Positions 45,400 through 54,658 are shown, counted from the first letter of the stretch. The stretch is DNA of 64,000 bases from Paraburkholderia tropica (GCF_900109265.1 NZ_FNZM01000011.1:276869-340868), one strand, 5' to 3'. The notes: a model not told the origin generated them from the letters alone. Made by a program: numbers and translations.

Positions 45400-46608
45400 A
45401 TGGATCTCGATTACTCCCCCACCGACGACGCATTCCGCGCCGAAGTCCGCACCTGGCTCGAGGCCAATTTGCCTCAGGCCATGCGCGACAAAGTCCTGAA
45501 TCACAAGCGCCTCTCGCGCGACGACATCGCCAGCTGGCACGCGCTGCTCGGCCAGAAGGGCTGGTCCGTACCCGCATGGCCCGTCGAATTCGGCGGCCCC
45601 GGCTGGACAGAAGCGCAACGCCATATCTGGGACGCGGAATGCGGGCGCATCGGCGCGCCGCCGGTGCTGCCGTTCGGCGTGTCGATGGTCGCGCCCGTCA
45701 TCATGAAGTACGGCAACGAAGCGCAGAAGCGTCGCTATCTGCCGCGCATCCGTTCGGGCGAAGACTGGTGGTGTCAGGGCTATTCCGAACCCGGTTCCGG
45801 TTCCGATCTCGCTTCGCTGCGCACGCGCGCCGTTCGTGTCCAGGACGCGGCGGGCGACCATTACGTCGTGAATGGCCAGAAGACCTGGACCACGCTCGGC
45901 CAGCACGCCGACATGATGTTCTGCCTCGTGCGCACCGACCCCGCCGCGAAGAAGCAGGAAGGCATTTCGTTCCTGCTGATCGACATGAAGACGCCTGGCA
46001 TTACCGTGCGTCCGATCATCACGCTCGACGAAGACCATGAGGTCAACGAAGTGTTCTTCGAGGACGTGAAGGTGCCGGTCGAGAATCTCGTCGGCGAGGA
46101 GAACCGCGGCTGGACTTACGCGAAATATCTGCTCGGCCACGAGCGCACGGGCATCGCCCGCGTGGGCGCCTCGAACCGCGAACTCGCGTTCCTCAAGACC
46201 GTCGCGCTGAACCAGAAGAAGAACGGCAAGCCGCTGCTGCTCGATCCGGTGTTCGCCGCGCGCGTGGCCGCCGTCGAAATCGAACTGATGGCGCTCGAAG
46301 TCACCGCCGAGCGCGTGATCGCGAGCACCAGCAACGGTCGCGGTCCCGGTCCCGAAGCGTCGATGCTGAAGATCAAGGGCACCGAAATCCAGCAGGCGCT
46401 CACCGAGTTGATGGTCGATGCGGTCGGTCCGCTGGCCGCGCCGTTCGATCCGGCGTTCCTCGAAGGCGAGCACGCGCACGCAGCAGGCGGCGACGACGAC
46501 GCGGCCCCGCTCGCGGCGTACTACTTCAACTATCGCAAGACGTCGATTTACGGCGGGTCGAACGAAATCCAGAAGAACATCATCTCGCAGATGATCCTGG
46601 GGATTTGA
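45400..46608 (+). CDS. Acyl-CoA dehydrogenase
   Basis: 402 residues, complete ACAD fold with FAD. The GYSEPGSGSDLASL motif near residue 127 and C-terminal SIYGGSNEIQKNIISQMILG are typical. It is followed directly by a second ACAD and two MaoC hydratases. Such pairs often act as a heteromeric dehydrogenase on branched or bulky acyl-CoAs (for example sterol or terpenoid side chains), but the substrate cannot be told here. Confidence 0.92.
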   Translation: MDLDYSPTDDAFRAEVRTWLEANLPQAMRDKVLNHKRLSRDDIASWHALLGQKGWSVPAWPVEFGGPGWTEAQRHIWDAECGRIGAPPVLPFGVSMVAPVIMKYGNEAQKRRYLPRIRSGEDWWCQGYSEPGSGSDLASLRTRAVRVQDAAGDHYVVNGQKTWTTLGQHADMMFCLVRTDPAAKKQEGISFLLIDMKTPGITVRPIITLDEDHEVNEVFFEDVKVPVENLVGEENRGWTYAKYLLGHERTGIARVGASNRELAFLKTVALNQKKNGKPLLLDPVFAARVAAVEIELMALEVTAERVIASTSNGRGPGPEASMLKIKGTEIQQALTELMVDAVGPLAAPFDPAFLEGEHAHAAGGDDDAAPLAAYYFNYRKTSIYGGSNEIQKNIISQMILGI

Positions 46609-46619
46609 GGAGCGGCGCA

Positions 46620-47747
46620 ATGGACTTCAATTTCACCGAAGAGCAACAGCAACTCGCCGACGCGCTGCGTCGCTATCTCGACAAGAACTACGGCTTCGAA
46701 GCGCGTCAGTCGATCGTGAAGACGCCCGAGGGCGTCTCGGCCGACCACTGGAATGCGTTCGTCGAACTCGGCCTCACGGCGTTGCCGGTGCCGCAAGCGC
46801 AGGGCGGTTTCGACGGCACGCCGTTCGACATGCTCGTGGTCATGCAGGAACTGGGCCGCGCGCTCGTGATCGAGCCGTACTGGGCGACGGTCGTGGGCGT
46901 CGAGGCGCTCAAGCTCGCTGGCGCGGACAACGCTGAAAACGCGCAATTGCTCGAACGCGTCGCGAGCGGCGAGGTCAAGCTCGCGCCCGCGTTCCACGAA
47001 CCGGAAGCGCGCTACGACCTGTTCTCGCTTGCCACCACGGCGAAGGAAACCGGCAACGGTTTCGCGCTCAGCGGCGCGAAGTCGGTCGTGCAGCACGGCG
47101 CGCAAGCGGACTTCTGGATCGTGCCGGCGCGCCTCGCGGGCGAAGTCGCGTTGTTCGTGGTCGCGCGCGACGCGAAGGGCGTGACGCTCAGCGACTACCG
47201 CACGATCGACGGCCAGCGCGCCGCCACGATCCGGTTCGACGCCGTGCAGGGCCGCCGTCTGGGCGACGCGAAAACGGGCGCGGCCATGTGGGAGCGCATC
47301 GCCGATTACGCCACCTTCCTGCTGTGCGCGGAAGCGGTCGGCGCCATCGACGCGCTCAATCACGCAACGGTCGAATACACGAAAACGCGTCAGCAGTTCG
47401 GCGTGCCGATCGCGCGCTTCCAGGCGCTCCAGCACCGCATGGCCGAGATGCTGATCCACGGCGAACAGGCGCGCTCGCTGACCTACCTCGCGGCCGCGCG
47501 TTACAGTAGCGAGTCGCCCGACGAGCGTCGTCGCGCGATTTCGGCGGCGAAGGCGCGGGTGGGCCAGGCGGCGCGCTACGTCGGTCAGCAGGCCGTGCAA
47601 CTGCATGGCGGCATGGGCGTGACCAACGAAGTCGCGGCGGCGCATCTGTTCAAGCGCCTCGCGATTATCGAAACCACGCTCGGCGACGTCGATTACCACC
47701 TCGAACGCTTCGCCTCGCTGCCGGGCTTCGCACAAGCGGCCGCCTGA
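46620..47747 (+). CDS. Acyl-CoA dehydrogenase, second subunit
   Basis: 375 residues, the divergent ACAD type that accompanies a canonical ACAD. It begins with MDFNFTEEQQQLADALRRYL and ends with the QLHGGMGVTNEVAAAHLFKRL segment. It lies 11 bp downstream of the first ACAD, with GAGGAGCGG before the ATG, so the two probably form an alpha/beta pair. Some such partners have lost FAD binding. Confidence 0.9.
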   Translation: MDFNFTEEQQQLADALRRYLDKNYGFEARQSIVKTPEGVSADHWNAFVELGLTALPVPQAQGGFDGTPFDMLVVMQELGRALVIEPYWATVVGVEALKLAGADNAENAQLLERVASGEVKLAPAFHEPEARYDLFSLATTAKETGNGFALSGAKSVVQHGAQADFWIVPARLAGEVALFVVARDAKGVTLSDYRTIDGQRAATIRFDAVQGRRLGDAKTGAAMWERIADYATFLLCAEAVGAIDALNHATVEYTKTRQQFGVPIARFQALQHRMAEMLIHGEQARSLTYLAAARYSSESPDERRRAISAAKARVGQAARYVGQQAVQLHGGMGVTNEVAAAHLFKRLAIIETTLGDVDYHLERFASLPGFAQAAA

Positions 47748-47815
47748 GCCGCGCGCCGACGCCGGCGTCGCTAGCATCGCCAGCGTCGGCGGCATCATGA
47801 AACGGAGAGTTAGCG

Positions 47816-48289
47816 ATGGGCGTGAGTTACGAAGACCTCGAAGTGGGCAAGTCGTATGAAGTCGGCTCGCACACGTTCGGGCGCGACGAGATCGTGCAGT
47901 TCGCGCAGCAATACGATCCGCAGCCGTTCCATGTGAGCGAGGCGGGCGGCGAGGCGTCGATGTTCCGCGGCCTCGTCGCGAGCGGCTGGCACACCTGCTC
48001 GGTCATGATGGGCATGCTCGTGCGCAATTTCCTCGACGGTTCGACGTCGATGGGCTCGCCGGGCATCGACGAAATCCGCTGGATCAAGCCGGTGCGAGTC
48101 GGCGATACGCTCACGATGGTCAACAGCATCGTCAGCAAGCGCGTGTCGGAGAGCAAGCCGGATCGCGGTATCGTCGAAACGCGCTGGGAAGGGCGCAATC
48201 AGCACGGCGAAGTCGTCGTGACGGTCAGTTCGAAGGCGTTGTTCGGTTTGCGCCACCCCGGCGCGCGTCATTCTGGAGAGGCGAAATGA
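47816..48289 (+). CDS. MaoC-like acyl-CoA hydratase (first)
   Basis: 157 residues, hot-dog fold. The hydratase-2 motif (AxxYDPQPFH, with SGWHTCSVMM after it) is present, so it is likely a 2-enoyl-CoA hydratase. It overlaps the next MaoC gene by ATGA; two MaoC proteins commonly form a heterodimer with one active site. Confidence 0.9.
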   Translation: MGVSYEDLEVGKSYEVGSHTFGRDEIVQFAQQYDPQPFHVSEAGGEASMFRGLVASGWHTCSVMMGMLVRNFLDGSTSMGSPGIDEIRWIKPVRVGDTLTMVNSIVSKRVSESKPDRGIVETRWEGRNQHGEVVVTVSSKALFGLRHPGARHSGEAK

Positions 48290-48756
48290 GCGAAGCATCC
48301 GTTATCGAAATCGCCGATCTCGACGCCTTGCGCGCACGCGTGGGCGCCGAGCCGTTCGTGAGCGGCTGGCGCACCGTGAGCGCGGCGAGCGTGCAGGGTT
48401 TCGCCGACGCCACCGGCGATCATCAGTGGATTCACCTCGACGCCGAGCGCGCGCGCCGCGAGTCGCCGTTCGGCGGTCCGATCGCACATGGCTTTCTCAC
48501 GCTGTCGCTCGTGCCGGTGCTGCTGGAGTCGACGATTTCGCTGCGTCAGCGCATGGGCGTGAACTATGGGATGAACCGCGTGCGCTTCACGTCGCCGGTG
48601 CCGGTGGATGCGCGCGTGCGCGGGCGCTTCGGCGTGAAGGAAGTGAGCGAGGTCGAACGCGGCGGCGCGCAGGTCGTGTGGGACGTGACGATCGAGTGCG
48701 AAGGCAGCGAGCGTCCGGCCTGCGTGGCCGAATTCATCACGCGGCATTACTTTTGA
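48286..48756 (+). CDS. MaoC-like acyl-CoA hydratase (second)
   Basis: 156 residues, NodN-type MaoC. FADATGDHQWIHLD near residue 41 holds the catalytic Asp/His pair, followed by GPIAHGFLTLSLVP. It starts within the previous stop (ATGA). The stop is repeated in an 11-bp array, and a terminator follows at 48808. Confidence 0.9.
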   Translation: MSEASVIEIADLDALRARVGAEPFVSGWRTVSAASVQGFADATGDHQWIHLDAERARRESPFGGPIAHGFLTLSLVPVLLESTISLRQRMGVNYGMNRVRFTSPVPVDARVRGRFGVKEVSEVERGGAQVVWDVTIECEGSERPACVAEFITRHYF

Positions 48757-48782
48757 GGCGCTTTTGAGGAGCTTCTGAGCCT
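48750..48782 (+). repeat. 11-bp repeats containing the stop of the second MaoC gene
   Basis: Units CTTTTGAGGCG, CTTTTGAGGAG and CTTCTGAGCCT lie head to tail. TGA occurs at 48754 (the real stop), 48765 and 48776, so each of the three frames receives one. Confidence 0.85.
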
Positions 48783-48807
48783 TTGGGCGCCACGCGCTCG
48801 ATCCATG

Positions 48808-48850
48808 AAAAAAGCGGCATCCGGTGCAAACCGGACGCCGCTTTTCTTTT
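48808..48850. terminator. Bidirectional terminator between MaoC and GST genes
   Basis: AAAAAAGCGGC-A-TCCGG / CCGGA-C-GCCGCTTTTCTTTT; the stem has one internal mismatch, with an A-run before and a T-run after. Confidence 0.85.
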
Positions 48851-48877
48851 AGCGCGGGCGCGGAGTCTGCGGGCGAA

Positions 48878-49594
48878 TCACGCCGCCTTCGCGCCGTGCT
48901 TCGCGTACTGCGTCGCGCCGAACAGCATTTCCTTCGCCTTGTCGTCCATCAGCGGCTTGCGCGCGTTCGCGAGCACTTCCACGCCGCGCTTGACCGCCGG
49001 TCGCGCGGCGATGGTTTCATGCCAGCGCTTCACGTTCGGCAGCGCGTCGAGATCGATGCCCTGGTTCTGCCAGGAACGCGTCCACGGGAACGCGGCGATA
49101 TCGGCGATCGTGTAGTCGTCGCCGGCCAGATACTCGCTCTTTTCGAGCTTTGTTTCCATCACGTTGTAGAGACGCTTCGCTTCGTTCGTGTAGCGGTTGA
49201 CCGCGTACTCGATCTTCTCGGGCGCGTAGATGCGGAAGTGGTGCGCCTGGCCGAGCATCGGGCCGAGGCCGCCCATCTGGAACATCACCCACTGCAGCAC
49301 GTCGTAGCGCGCGGCGAGATCGTCGGGCATGAACTTGCCGGTTTTCGCCGCGAGATAAATCAGAATCGCGCCCGATTCGAACAGCGAGAACGGCTTGCCG
49401 TCGGCGCGCGTCGGGCCTCCGGAATCGACGATCGCCGGAATCTTGTTGTTGGGGCTGATCTCGAGAAACTCGGGCTTGAACTGGTCGCCCGCGCCGATAT
49501 CGATCGGATGCGCGCGGTACTCGAGGCCCGTTTCCTCGAGCATGATGTGGACTTTGTGGCCGTTGGGCGTGGCCCAGCTGTAGACGTCGATCAT
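48878..49594 (-). CDS. Glutathione S-transferase (Ure2p/YghU-like)
   Basis: 238 residues. The thioredoxin-like N-terminal domain (IDVYSWATPNGHKVHIMLEETGLEYRAH) and all-helical C-terminal domain match the nu-class YghU/YfcG group, which reduces disulfide or peroxide substrates with glutathione. AAGGAG lies 6 nt before the ATG at 49594. It is convergent with the MaoC genes and divergent from the next plus-strand gene. Confidence 0.9.
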   Translation of the reverse strand: MIDVYSWATPNGHKVHIMLEETGLEYRAHPIDIGAGDQFKPEFLEISPNNKIPAIVDSGGPTRADGKPFSLFESGAILIYLAAKTGKFMPDDLAARYDVLQWVMFQMGGLGPMLGQAHHFRIYAPEKIEYAVNRYTNEAKRLYNVMETKLEKSEYLAGDDYTIADIAAFPWTRSWQNQGIDLDALPNVKRWHETIAARPAVKRGVEVLANARKPLMDDKAKEMLFGATQYAKHGAKAA

Positions 49595-49794
49595 CGTGGC
49601 TCCTTGGGACGATGGCGCCACGGTATGGGCGTCGGCGCCTGAACTGGCGCAAATTAGCATAGTTCGCCGCGCCGCGCAGAAGCCCGCAAAGTGACCTCAA
49701 TGTCAGCGTGGGATCGCGCGGGCGCACGGCGGTGGCATCATGTTGCGCAGTGTCCCACTTTCGCGCTTTGCACCCGCATGCGCACACGTCGACG

Positions 49795-50364
49795 ATGACT
49801 GCATCCGCTGCCGCACACACGCGCTTTTTGCCGAGTCACCAGTTCTATGAGCGACACGCGGCGTCCGTGGACGAGACGTCGCCGGCGCGCATTCTCGACG
49901 CGCTCGTGGCGCTCGACATGCGCGACGATTGGGTCATCGATACGCTGATGCGCGTGCGCGAAGCGCCGACGCGTCTGGTGCAGCGCCTGCATGGCGAGGC
50001 GCGCGCGCCGTTCGGCCTGAGTACGTTCACGCCGCTCGATCGCGGTGAGCGCGAGTTGTCGTTCGGGCTGGCGGGGCGCTTCTGGCGTCCGGATTTCGGG
50101 CTCGTCGATGTCGCGGATGCGGCGGCCTTTCTCGCGCTTGCGCGCACCGATATCGCGAAGCTGGTGCTGCGGTTTCGCGTGGAGGAGGGCGAGCGCGCGT
50201 CGCGGCTCGTGACCGAGACGTTCGTGCATTGCCCGTCGTGGTCCACCCGGATGTTGATGACGCCGTACTGGCTCGCGATCCGTGCGGCCAGCGGCTGGAT
50301 CCGGCGCAGAACGCTGGCGTCGGTGGCCAGATCGCTCGCGGCGCAGCGCGCGAGCGCAAACTGA
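49795..50364 (+). CDS. SRPBCC-like (START-fold) protein
   Basis: 189 residues, no signal peptide. The C-terminal two thirds (ERELSFGLAGRFWRPDFG, FRVEEGERASRLVTETFVHCP, ending in a long helix) look like a START/SRPBCC domain that binds a hydrophobic ligand. The ligand is unknown. It sits between two fatty acid gene clusters. Confidence 0.7.
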   Translation: MTASAAAHTRFLPSHQFYERHAASVDETSPARILDALVALDMRDDWVIDTLMRVREAPTRLVQRLHGEARAPFGLSTFTPLDRGERELSFGLAGRFWRPDFGLVDVADAAAFLALARTDIAKLVLRFRVEEGERASRLVTETFVHCPSWSTRMLMTPYWLAIRAASGWIRRRTLASVARSLAAQRASAN

Positions 50365-50433
50365 GATCTGACTGAGCGCACGCATCGAGCGGAGTTCCAT
50401 CCGCACGATGCGGCGCTGAGTGCTACGCCGAAC

Positions 50434-51693
50434 TTACGAGCGCGTGACCGGCATTTCCACGCGCGACGCCGCGCCCGGCTCCAGATGACGCGCGAGTTCG
50501 AGCTTGGCGATGGCGTTGCGGTGCACTTCGTCCGGGCCGTCGGCGAAACGCAGCGTGCGTGCCTGCGCATACGCGTAAGCGAGCGGGAAGTCGCCGCTCA
50601 CGCCGCCGCCGCCATGCACCTGAATCGCCCAGTCGAGTACCTGGCAGGCCATGCTCGGCGCGACCACCTTGATCATCGCGATCTCGCCGCGCGCGCCCTT
50701 GTTGCCGACCGTGTCCATCATGTACGCGGTCTTCAGCGTGAGCAGGCGCGCCTGTTCGATCATGCAGCGCGCTTCGGCGAGACGTTCCTGCGTGACTGTC
50801 TGCTGCGCGATGGTCTTGCCGAACGCGACGCGCGCGAGCGCGCGCTTCGCCATGAATTCGATCGCGCGTTCCGCCAGTCCGATCAGCCGCATGCAGTGAT
50901 GGATGCGGCCCGGCCCGAGACGGCCTTGCGCGATCTCGAAGCCGCGCCCTTCGCCGAGCAGGATGTTCGACGCCGGCACGCGCACATTTTCCAGCTTGAT
51001 CTCCATGTGGCCGTGCGGCGCGTCGTCGTAGCCGAACACCGTGAGCGGGCGCTTGACCGTGATGCCCGCCGCGTCGGACGGCACGAGGATCATCGACTGC
51101 TGCGCGTGGCGCGGACCATCGGGATCGGTCTTGCCCATCACGATGTACACCGCGCAGCGCGGATCGCCCGCACCCGACGACCACCACTTCGTGCCGTTGA
51201 TCACGTAGTCGTCGCCGTCACGCTCGATGCGCGTCTGGATGTTGGTCGCATCCGACGAAGCGACTTCCGGCTCCGTCATCAGGAAGGCCGAGCGAATCTG
51301 CCCCTGCAGCAGCGGATCGAGCCACTGGCGCTTGTGTTCCTCGGTGCCGTAGCGCTCGATGGTTTCCATGTTGCCGGTGTCGGGCGCGCTGCAATTGAAC
51401 ACTTCGGGCGCCCAGATCACGCGGCCCATGATCTCGCACAGTGGCGCGTATTCGAGGTTCGTCAGGCCCGCGCCGCGATGCGACTCCGGCAGGAACAGAT
51501 TCCACAGTCCGGCTTCGCGCGCCTTGACCTTGAGTTTCTCGACAATTTCGGTGGGCACCCACGCGTTGCCGGCGGCGCGGTTGCGCTCGACTTCCTCGTG
51601 ATAGACGGACTCGTTCGGATAGATGTGTTCGTCGAAGAACGCGAGCAGCTTCTCGCGCAGCGCCTGCACTTTCGGGGTGTAATCGAAATTCAT
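50434..51693 (-). CDS. Acyl-CoA dehydrogenase, ACAD10/11-like
   Basis: 419 residues. FAD-binding motifs (TEPEVASSDATNIQTRI; KWWSSGAGDPRC) and the C-terminal QVHGGGGVSGDFPLAYAYAQARTLRFADGPDEVHRNAIA match the longer-chain ACAD group that includes the C-terminal half of eukaryotic ACAD10/11. Its upstream neighbour is a phosphotransferase like the N-terminal half of those same proteins. The pair may dehydrate phosphorylated 4-hydroxyacyl-CoA, as in levulinate-type catabolism, or desaturate acyl-CoA. Confidence 0.88.
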   Translation of the reverse strand: MNFDYTPKVQALREKLLAFFDEHIYPNESVYHEEVERNRAAGNAWVPTEIVEKLKVKAREAGLWNLFLPESHRGAGLTNLEYAPLCEIMGRVIWAPEVFNCSAPDTGNMETIERYGTEEHKRQWLDPLLQGQIRSAFLMTEPEVASSDATNIQTRIERDGDDYVINGTKWWSSGAGDPRCAVYIVMGKTDPDGPRHAQQSMILVPSDAAGITVKRPLTVFGYDDAPHGHMEIKLENVRVPASNILLGEGRGFEIAQGRLGPGRIHHCMRLIGLAERAIEFMAKRALARVAFGKTIAQQTVTQERLAEARCMIEQARLLTLKTAYMMDTVGNKGARGEIAMIKVVAPSMACQVLDWAIQVHGGGGVSGDFPLAYAYAQARTLRFADGPDEVHRNAIAKLELARHLEPGAASRVEMPVTRS

Positions 51694-51786
51694 CTGGGAC
51701 CTCGCTAAAGAGCACCGAATACGTTTCGAGTGCGATGGGTTTGCTGATCGGTTTGCCGATGATGAGTCAGGAAATCCGGCGCGCGG

Positions 51787-52902
51787 CTAGCGCACCTTTT
51801 GCGCGTAGTGCCACGCGAGTTCGGCCATCGGCCGCGCGCGGCGTCCGGCGTCGGCGGCCTGGGCGCTGGCGGCGGTGCCGTCGACCACGCGTTTCATGAT
51901 CCCTTGCAGGATGGCCGCGATGCGGAACATGTTGTAGGCGAGATAGAAGTTCCAGTCGCCGCGGATTTCGAGGCCGGTGCGCTCGCAATACCGCTGCACG
52001 TAATGCTGCTCGTCGGGAATGCCGAGCGCCTGCCAGTCGAGTCCGCCGATGCCGCGGAACTGGCCAGGCTCGACGTGCCACGCCATGCAGTGATACGAGA
52101 AGTCGGCGAGCGGATCGCCGAGCGTCGAGAGTTCCCAGTCGAGCACGGCGAGCACGCGCGGCTCGGTCGGATGGAAGATGAGGTTGTCGAGGCGGAAGTC
52201 GCCGTGCACGACCGACACGCGCGAGCCCTGATCGTCGGGCATATGCTGCGGCAGCCATTCGATCAGGCGATTCATCGCGTCGATCGACTCGGTTTCCGAG
52301 GCCTGATATTGACGGCTCCAGCGATCGATCTGGCGTGCGAAATAATTGCCGGGCTTGCCGAAGTCCGCGAGACCGATGGCGTCGGGCTTCACGTTGTGGA
52401 GCGCGGCGATCACGCGGTTCATTTCCTCGTAGATCGCGCCGCGTTCTTCGCGCGTCATGCCGGGCAGCGCCTGATTCCAGAGCACGCGGCCCTCGACGAA
52501 CTCCATCACATAGAACGCGCGGCCGATCACGGCTTCGTCTCCGCACAGCGCGAGCATCTTTGCGACGGGCACATCGGTGGCGCCGAGCGCATCCATCACG
52601 CGATATTCACGTTCGATGGCGTGCGCCGAAGGCAGCAGCTTCGCCTTCGGCCCCGGCTTCGCGCGCATCACGTAGCTGCGCGTGGGCGTGACGAGCTTGA
52701 AGGTGGGATTCGACTGGCCGCCGGCGAACTGCTCGACCGTGAGCGGTCCGGCGAAGCCCGCGACGTGCGCCGCGAGCCATGCGCTCAAGGCGTCGATATC
52801 GAAACGTTGACGGTCGGCCACGGGCCGCGTGCCTTCGAACGCCGAGAAGTCGGTGGACTTGTCGGCGGCGTTCTTGTCTCCATCCGGGGTGGCTTGCGCC
52901 AT
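51787..52902 (-). CDS. Aminoglycoside-phosphotransferase-fold kinase, ACAD10/11 N-domain-like
   Basis: 371 residues. Kinase motifs are intact: VVHGDFRLDNL (catalytic loop, near residue 215) and LAVLDWELSTLGDP (metal site). It belongs to the APH branch adjacent to acyl-CoA dehydrogenases, which in LvaA and in ACAD10/11 phosphorylates the hydroxyl of 4-hydroxyacyl-CoA. Antibiotic resistance is unlikely given the context. The ACAD gene follows 93 bp downstream. Confidence 0.88.
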   Translation of the reverse strand: MAQATPDGDKNAADKSTDFSAFEGTRPVADRQRFDIDALSAWLAAHVAGFAGPLTVEQFAGGQSNPTFKLVTPTRSYVMRAKPGPKAKLLPSAHAIEREYRVMDALGATDVPVAKMLALCGDEAVIGRAFYVMEFVEGRVLWNQALPGMTREERGAIYEEMNRVIAALHNVKPDAIGLADFGKPGNYFARQIDRWSRQYQASETESIDAMNRLIEWLPQHMPDDQGSRVSVVHGDFRLDNLIFHPTEPRVLAVLDWELSTLGDPLADFSYHCMAWHVEPGQFRGIGGLDWQALGIPDEQHYVQRYCERTGLEIRGDWNFYLAYNMFRIAAILQGIMKRVVDGTAASAQAADAGRRARPMAELAWHYAQKVR

Positions 52903-52941
52903 GTTTGTCTCCGTTCTTGTGTAAGCCGTCGGTGCAACGCG

Positions 52942-53661
52942 CTAGCGCTGCGGGCGATAGCGCAGATATTGCGCGTACAGCATCTCCATCGTGGTGTTGC
53001 GGGTGTCGCGATGCAAAGGCGAGGGCGGCGCATGGTTCAGCGCGCGCACGACCCAGTCGTGCGGCGCCGCGCCCGCATCGAGCACGTTGATGCAGCCGGT
53101 GGTCTGCGCGAGGTGGCCGAAGAACATGCGGCCGCCCGCCGTGATCGCGTGCGAGAGAATCGCGCGGTTCACGCCGCCGTGCAGCACGAGCAGCGCCGTG
53201 TCCCAGGCGGGATCGGCGCGCAGTTCGGCGATAGCGGGCAGCACGCGATCGAGCAGTTCGCCGATGCTTTCGCCGCCGAGAAAGCGCGTCTCTTCGGACA
53301 CGACGCCGTCGAAGGCGCGCAGAAACGCGTTCTCGATGTCCGCGGGCGCGATGTCGGCGAGACGGCCGCCGCGGATTTCCTGCCACGCCGGCTGGTCTTC
53401 GAGGGCGATCTGCTGCCCGGTCGCGTCGAGCACATGTCGCGCGGTTTCGATCGTGCGCCGCAAGCCGCTCACGATCACGCGGTCGAAGCGCACGCCTTGC
53501 TGCGCGAACGCCGCGCCGGCGGCGCTCGCCTGGGCGCGGCCGTTGTCGTTGAGCGGCACGGTGTCCGGATCGATCGCGCGGCCTGAATCGTCGAAATAGG
53601 TGACGTCGCCATGGCGCATCAGATAGATGCGGCGGCGCTGCGGCAACTGGAATTCGCTCAT
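52942..53661 (-). CDS. Histidine phosphatase family protein
   Basis: 239 residues. The catalytic N-terminal RHG (LMRHGD, residues 15-17) and the second histidine in LLVLHGGVNRAIL near residue 165 define the phosphoglycerate-mutase-like clan. Its ATG overlaps the enoyl-CoA hydratase stop (ATGA). It lies just upstream of the kinase gene, so it could remove phosphate from an acyl phosphate intermediate; this is inference. Confidence 0.9.
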   Translation of the reverse strand: MSEFQLPQRRRIYLMRHGDVTYFDDSGRAIDPDTVPLNDNGRAQASAAGAAFAQQGVRFDRVIVSGLRRTIETARHVLDATGQQIALEDQPAWQEIRGGRLADIAPADIENAFLRAFDGVVSEETRFLGGESIGELLDRVLPAIAELRADPAWDTALLVLHGGVNRAILSHAITAGGRMFFGHLAQTTGCINVLDAGAAPHDWVVRALNHAPPSPLHRDTRNTTMEMLYAQYLRYRPQR

Positions 53662-54449
53662 CGCTTGTAGACCGGGGAACGTTTTTCGAGGAACGCGGTG
53701 ATGCCTTCGAGGCCGTCGCTGTGATGCAGCGAGGCGACGAAGTTGTCGCGTTCGGCGGCGAGCTGCTCGTCGAGCGTGTGCGTGACGGCGACGTTCGTCA
53801 GGCCCTTGATGCGCGAGACCGAGTTCGGCGCGATCTTCGCGAGTTCGTCGGCCCAGGCGAGCGCGGCGTCGAGCGCGCCGTGCGGTTTGGCGAGGCGGTT
53901 GACGACGCCCAGTTCGGCGAGGCGCGGCGCGGCGATCGGCTTGCCTTCGGCCATCAATTCGAACGCGAGCGCGCGCGGCAGCGACTGCGCGAGGAACCAC
54001 GAGCCGCCGCCGTCGGGCGTGAGGCCGACACGCGCGTAGGCCATGACGAACTTCGCGTCCTCGGCGGCCACCAGCAGGTCGGCGGCCAGCGCGAGCGAGA
54101 AGCCCGCGCCTGCCGCGGCGCCTTCCACGGCGGCGATCACGGGCTTGCTGCACTGGCGCATGGCCGTCACCCATTGGGCGAGCATGTCGATGCTGGCGGC
54201 CTGCACCGACGGGTCTTTCGCGCGGTTTTCGAGCAGGCGGTTCAGGTTGCCGCCCGCGCAGAAGAAGTTGTCGGCGCCCGTGAGGACGATCGCGCGCAGC
54301 GACGGATCGCGCTCGGCGGTGTCGAACGCTTCGATCGCGGCGGCGTACATGTCGGGATGCAGCGCATTGCGCGCGCCGGGATTCGAGAGCGTGAGCACGA
54401 GCGTCGATTCGTGGCCGTGCGGGCGGGTGCTGAGGAGTTCGGCGCTCAT
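53658..54449 (-). CDS. Enoyl-CoA hydratase/isomerase
   Basis: 263 residues, crotonase fold. The oxyanion-hole motifs FCAGGNLNRL (near residue 66) and AVEGAAAGAGFSLALAADL (near residue 110) are present; the first catalytic glutamate appears in VEGAAAGAGF and the second acidic residue is less clear. ATG 54449 has GAGG upstream and overlaps the stop of a 55-residue ORF (ATGA). It heads the operon of hydratase, phosphatase, kinase, ACAD. Confidence 0.9.
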   Translation of the reverse strand: MSAELLSTRPHGHESTLVLTLSNPGARNALHPDMYAAAIEAFDTAERDPSLRAIVLTGADNFFCAGGNLNRLLENRAKDPSVQAASIDMLAQWVTAMRQCSKPVIAAVEGAAAGAGFSLALAADLLVAAEDAKFVMAYARVGLTPDGGGSWFLAQSLPRALAFELMAEGKPIAAPRLAELGVVNRLAKPHGALDAALAWADELAKIAPNSVSRIKGLTNVAVTHTLDEQLAAERDNFVASLHHSDGLEGITAFLEKRSPVYKR

Positions 54450-54613
54450 GACTGGGCCTCGTTCGATGCGATGGTAACGGCGCGCAGGCGCGTGACGCTG
54501 CACGCGGCGCGTTTGCCGGACTTGCCTTTTACGGCGAGTTTCGCGAAGGTGTCGGCGGGATACGTTGCCGCATCGTCGCCGGGTGTCTCAATATTGAAAT
54601 GATGGAAAGTCAT
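54446..54613 (-). CDS. Small ORF (55 residues) coupled to the enoyl-CoA hydratase
   Basis: Starts MTFHHFNIETPGDDAATYPA, then a short basic region, and ends in NEAQS. It has no motif I recognise. Support: high GC at third codon positions like neighbouring genes, a GGAG upstream of its ATG, and an ATGA overlap with the hydratase start. It may be a real small protein or only a leader that helps translate the hydratase. Confidence 0.5.
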   Translation of the reverse strand: MTFHHFNIETPGDDAATYPADTFAKLAVKGKSGKRAACSVTRLRAVTIASNEAQS

Positions 54614-54658
54614 TGGAAGCCTGGCTCCATGATTGGCCTAGAATAGCACGGTCGTACA

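Noticed and set aside
51787..52902. Aminoglycoside resistance gene
   Set aside because: It has the phosphotransferase fold but belongs, by motif and by its ACAD neighbour, to the acyl-CoA-linked branch.
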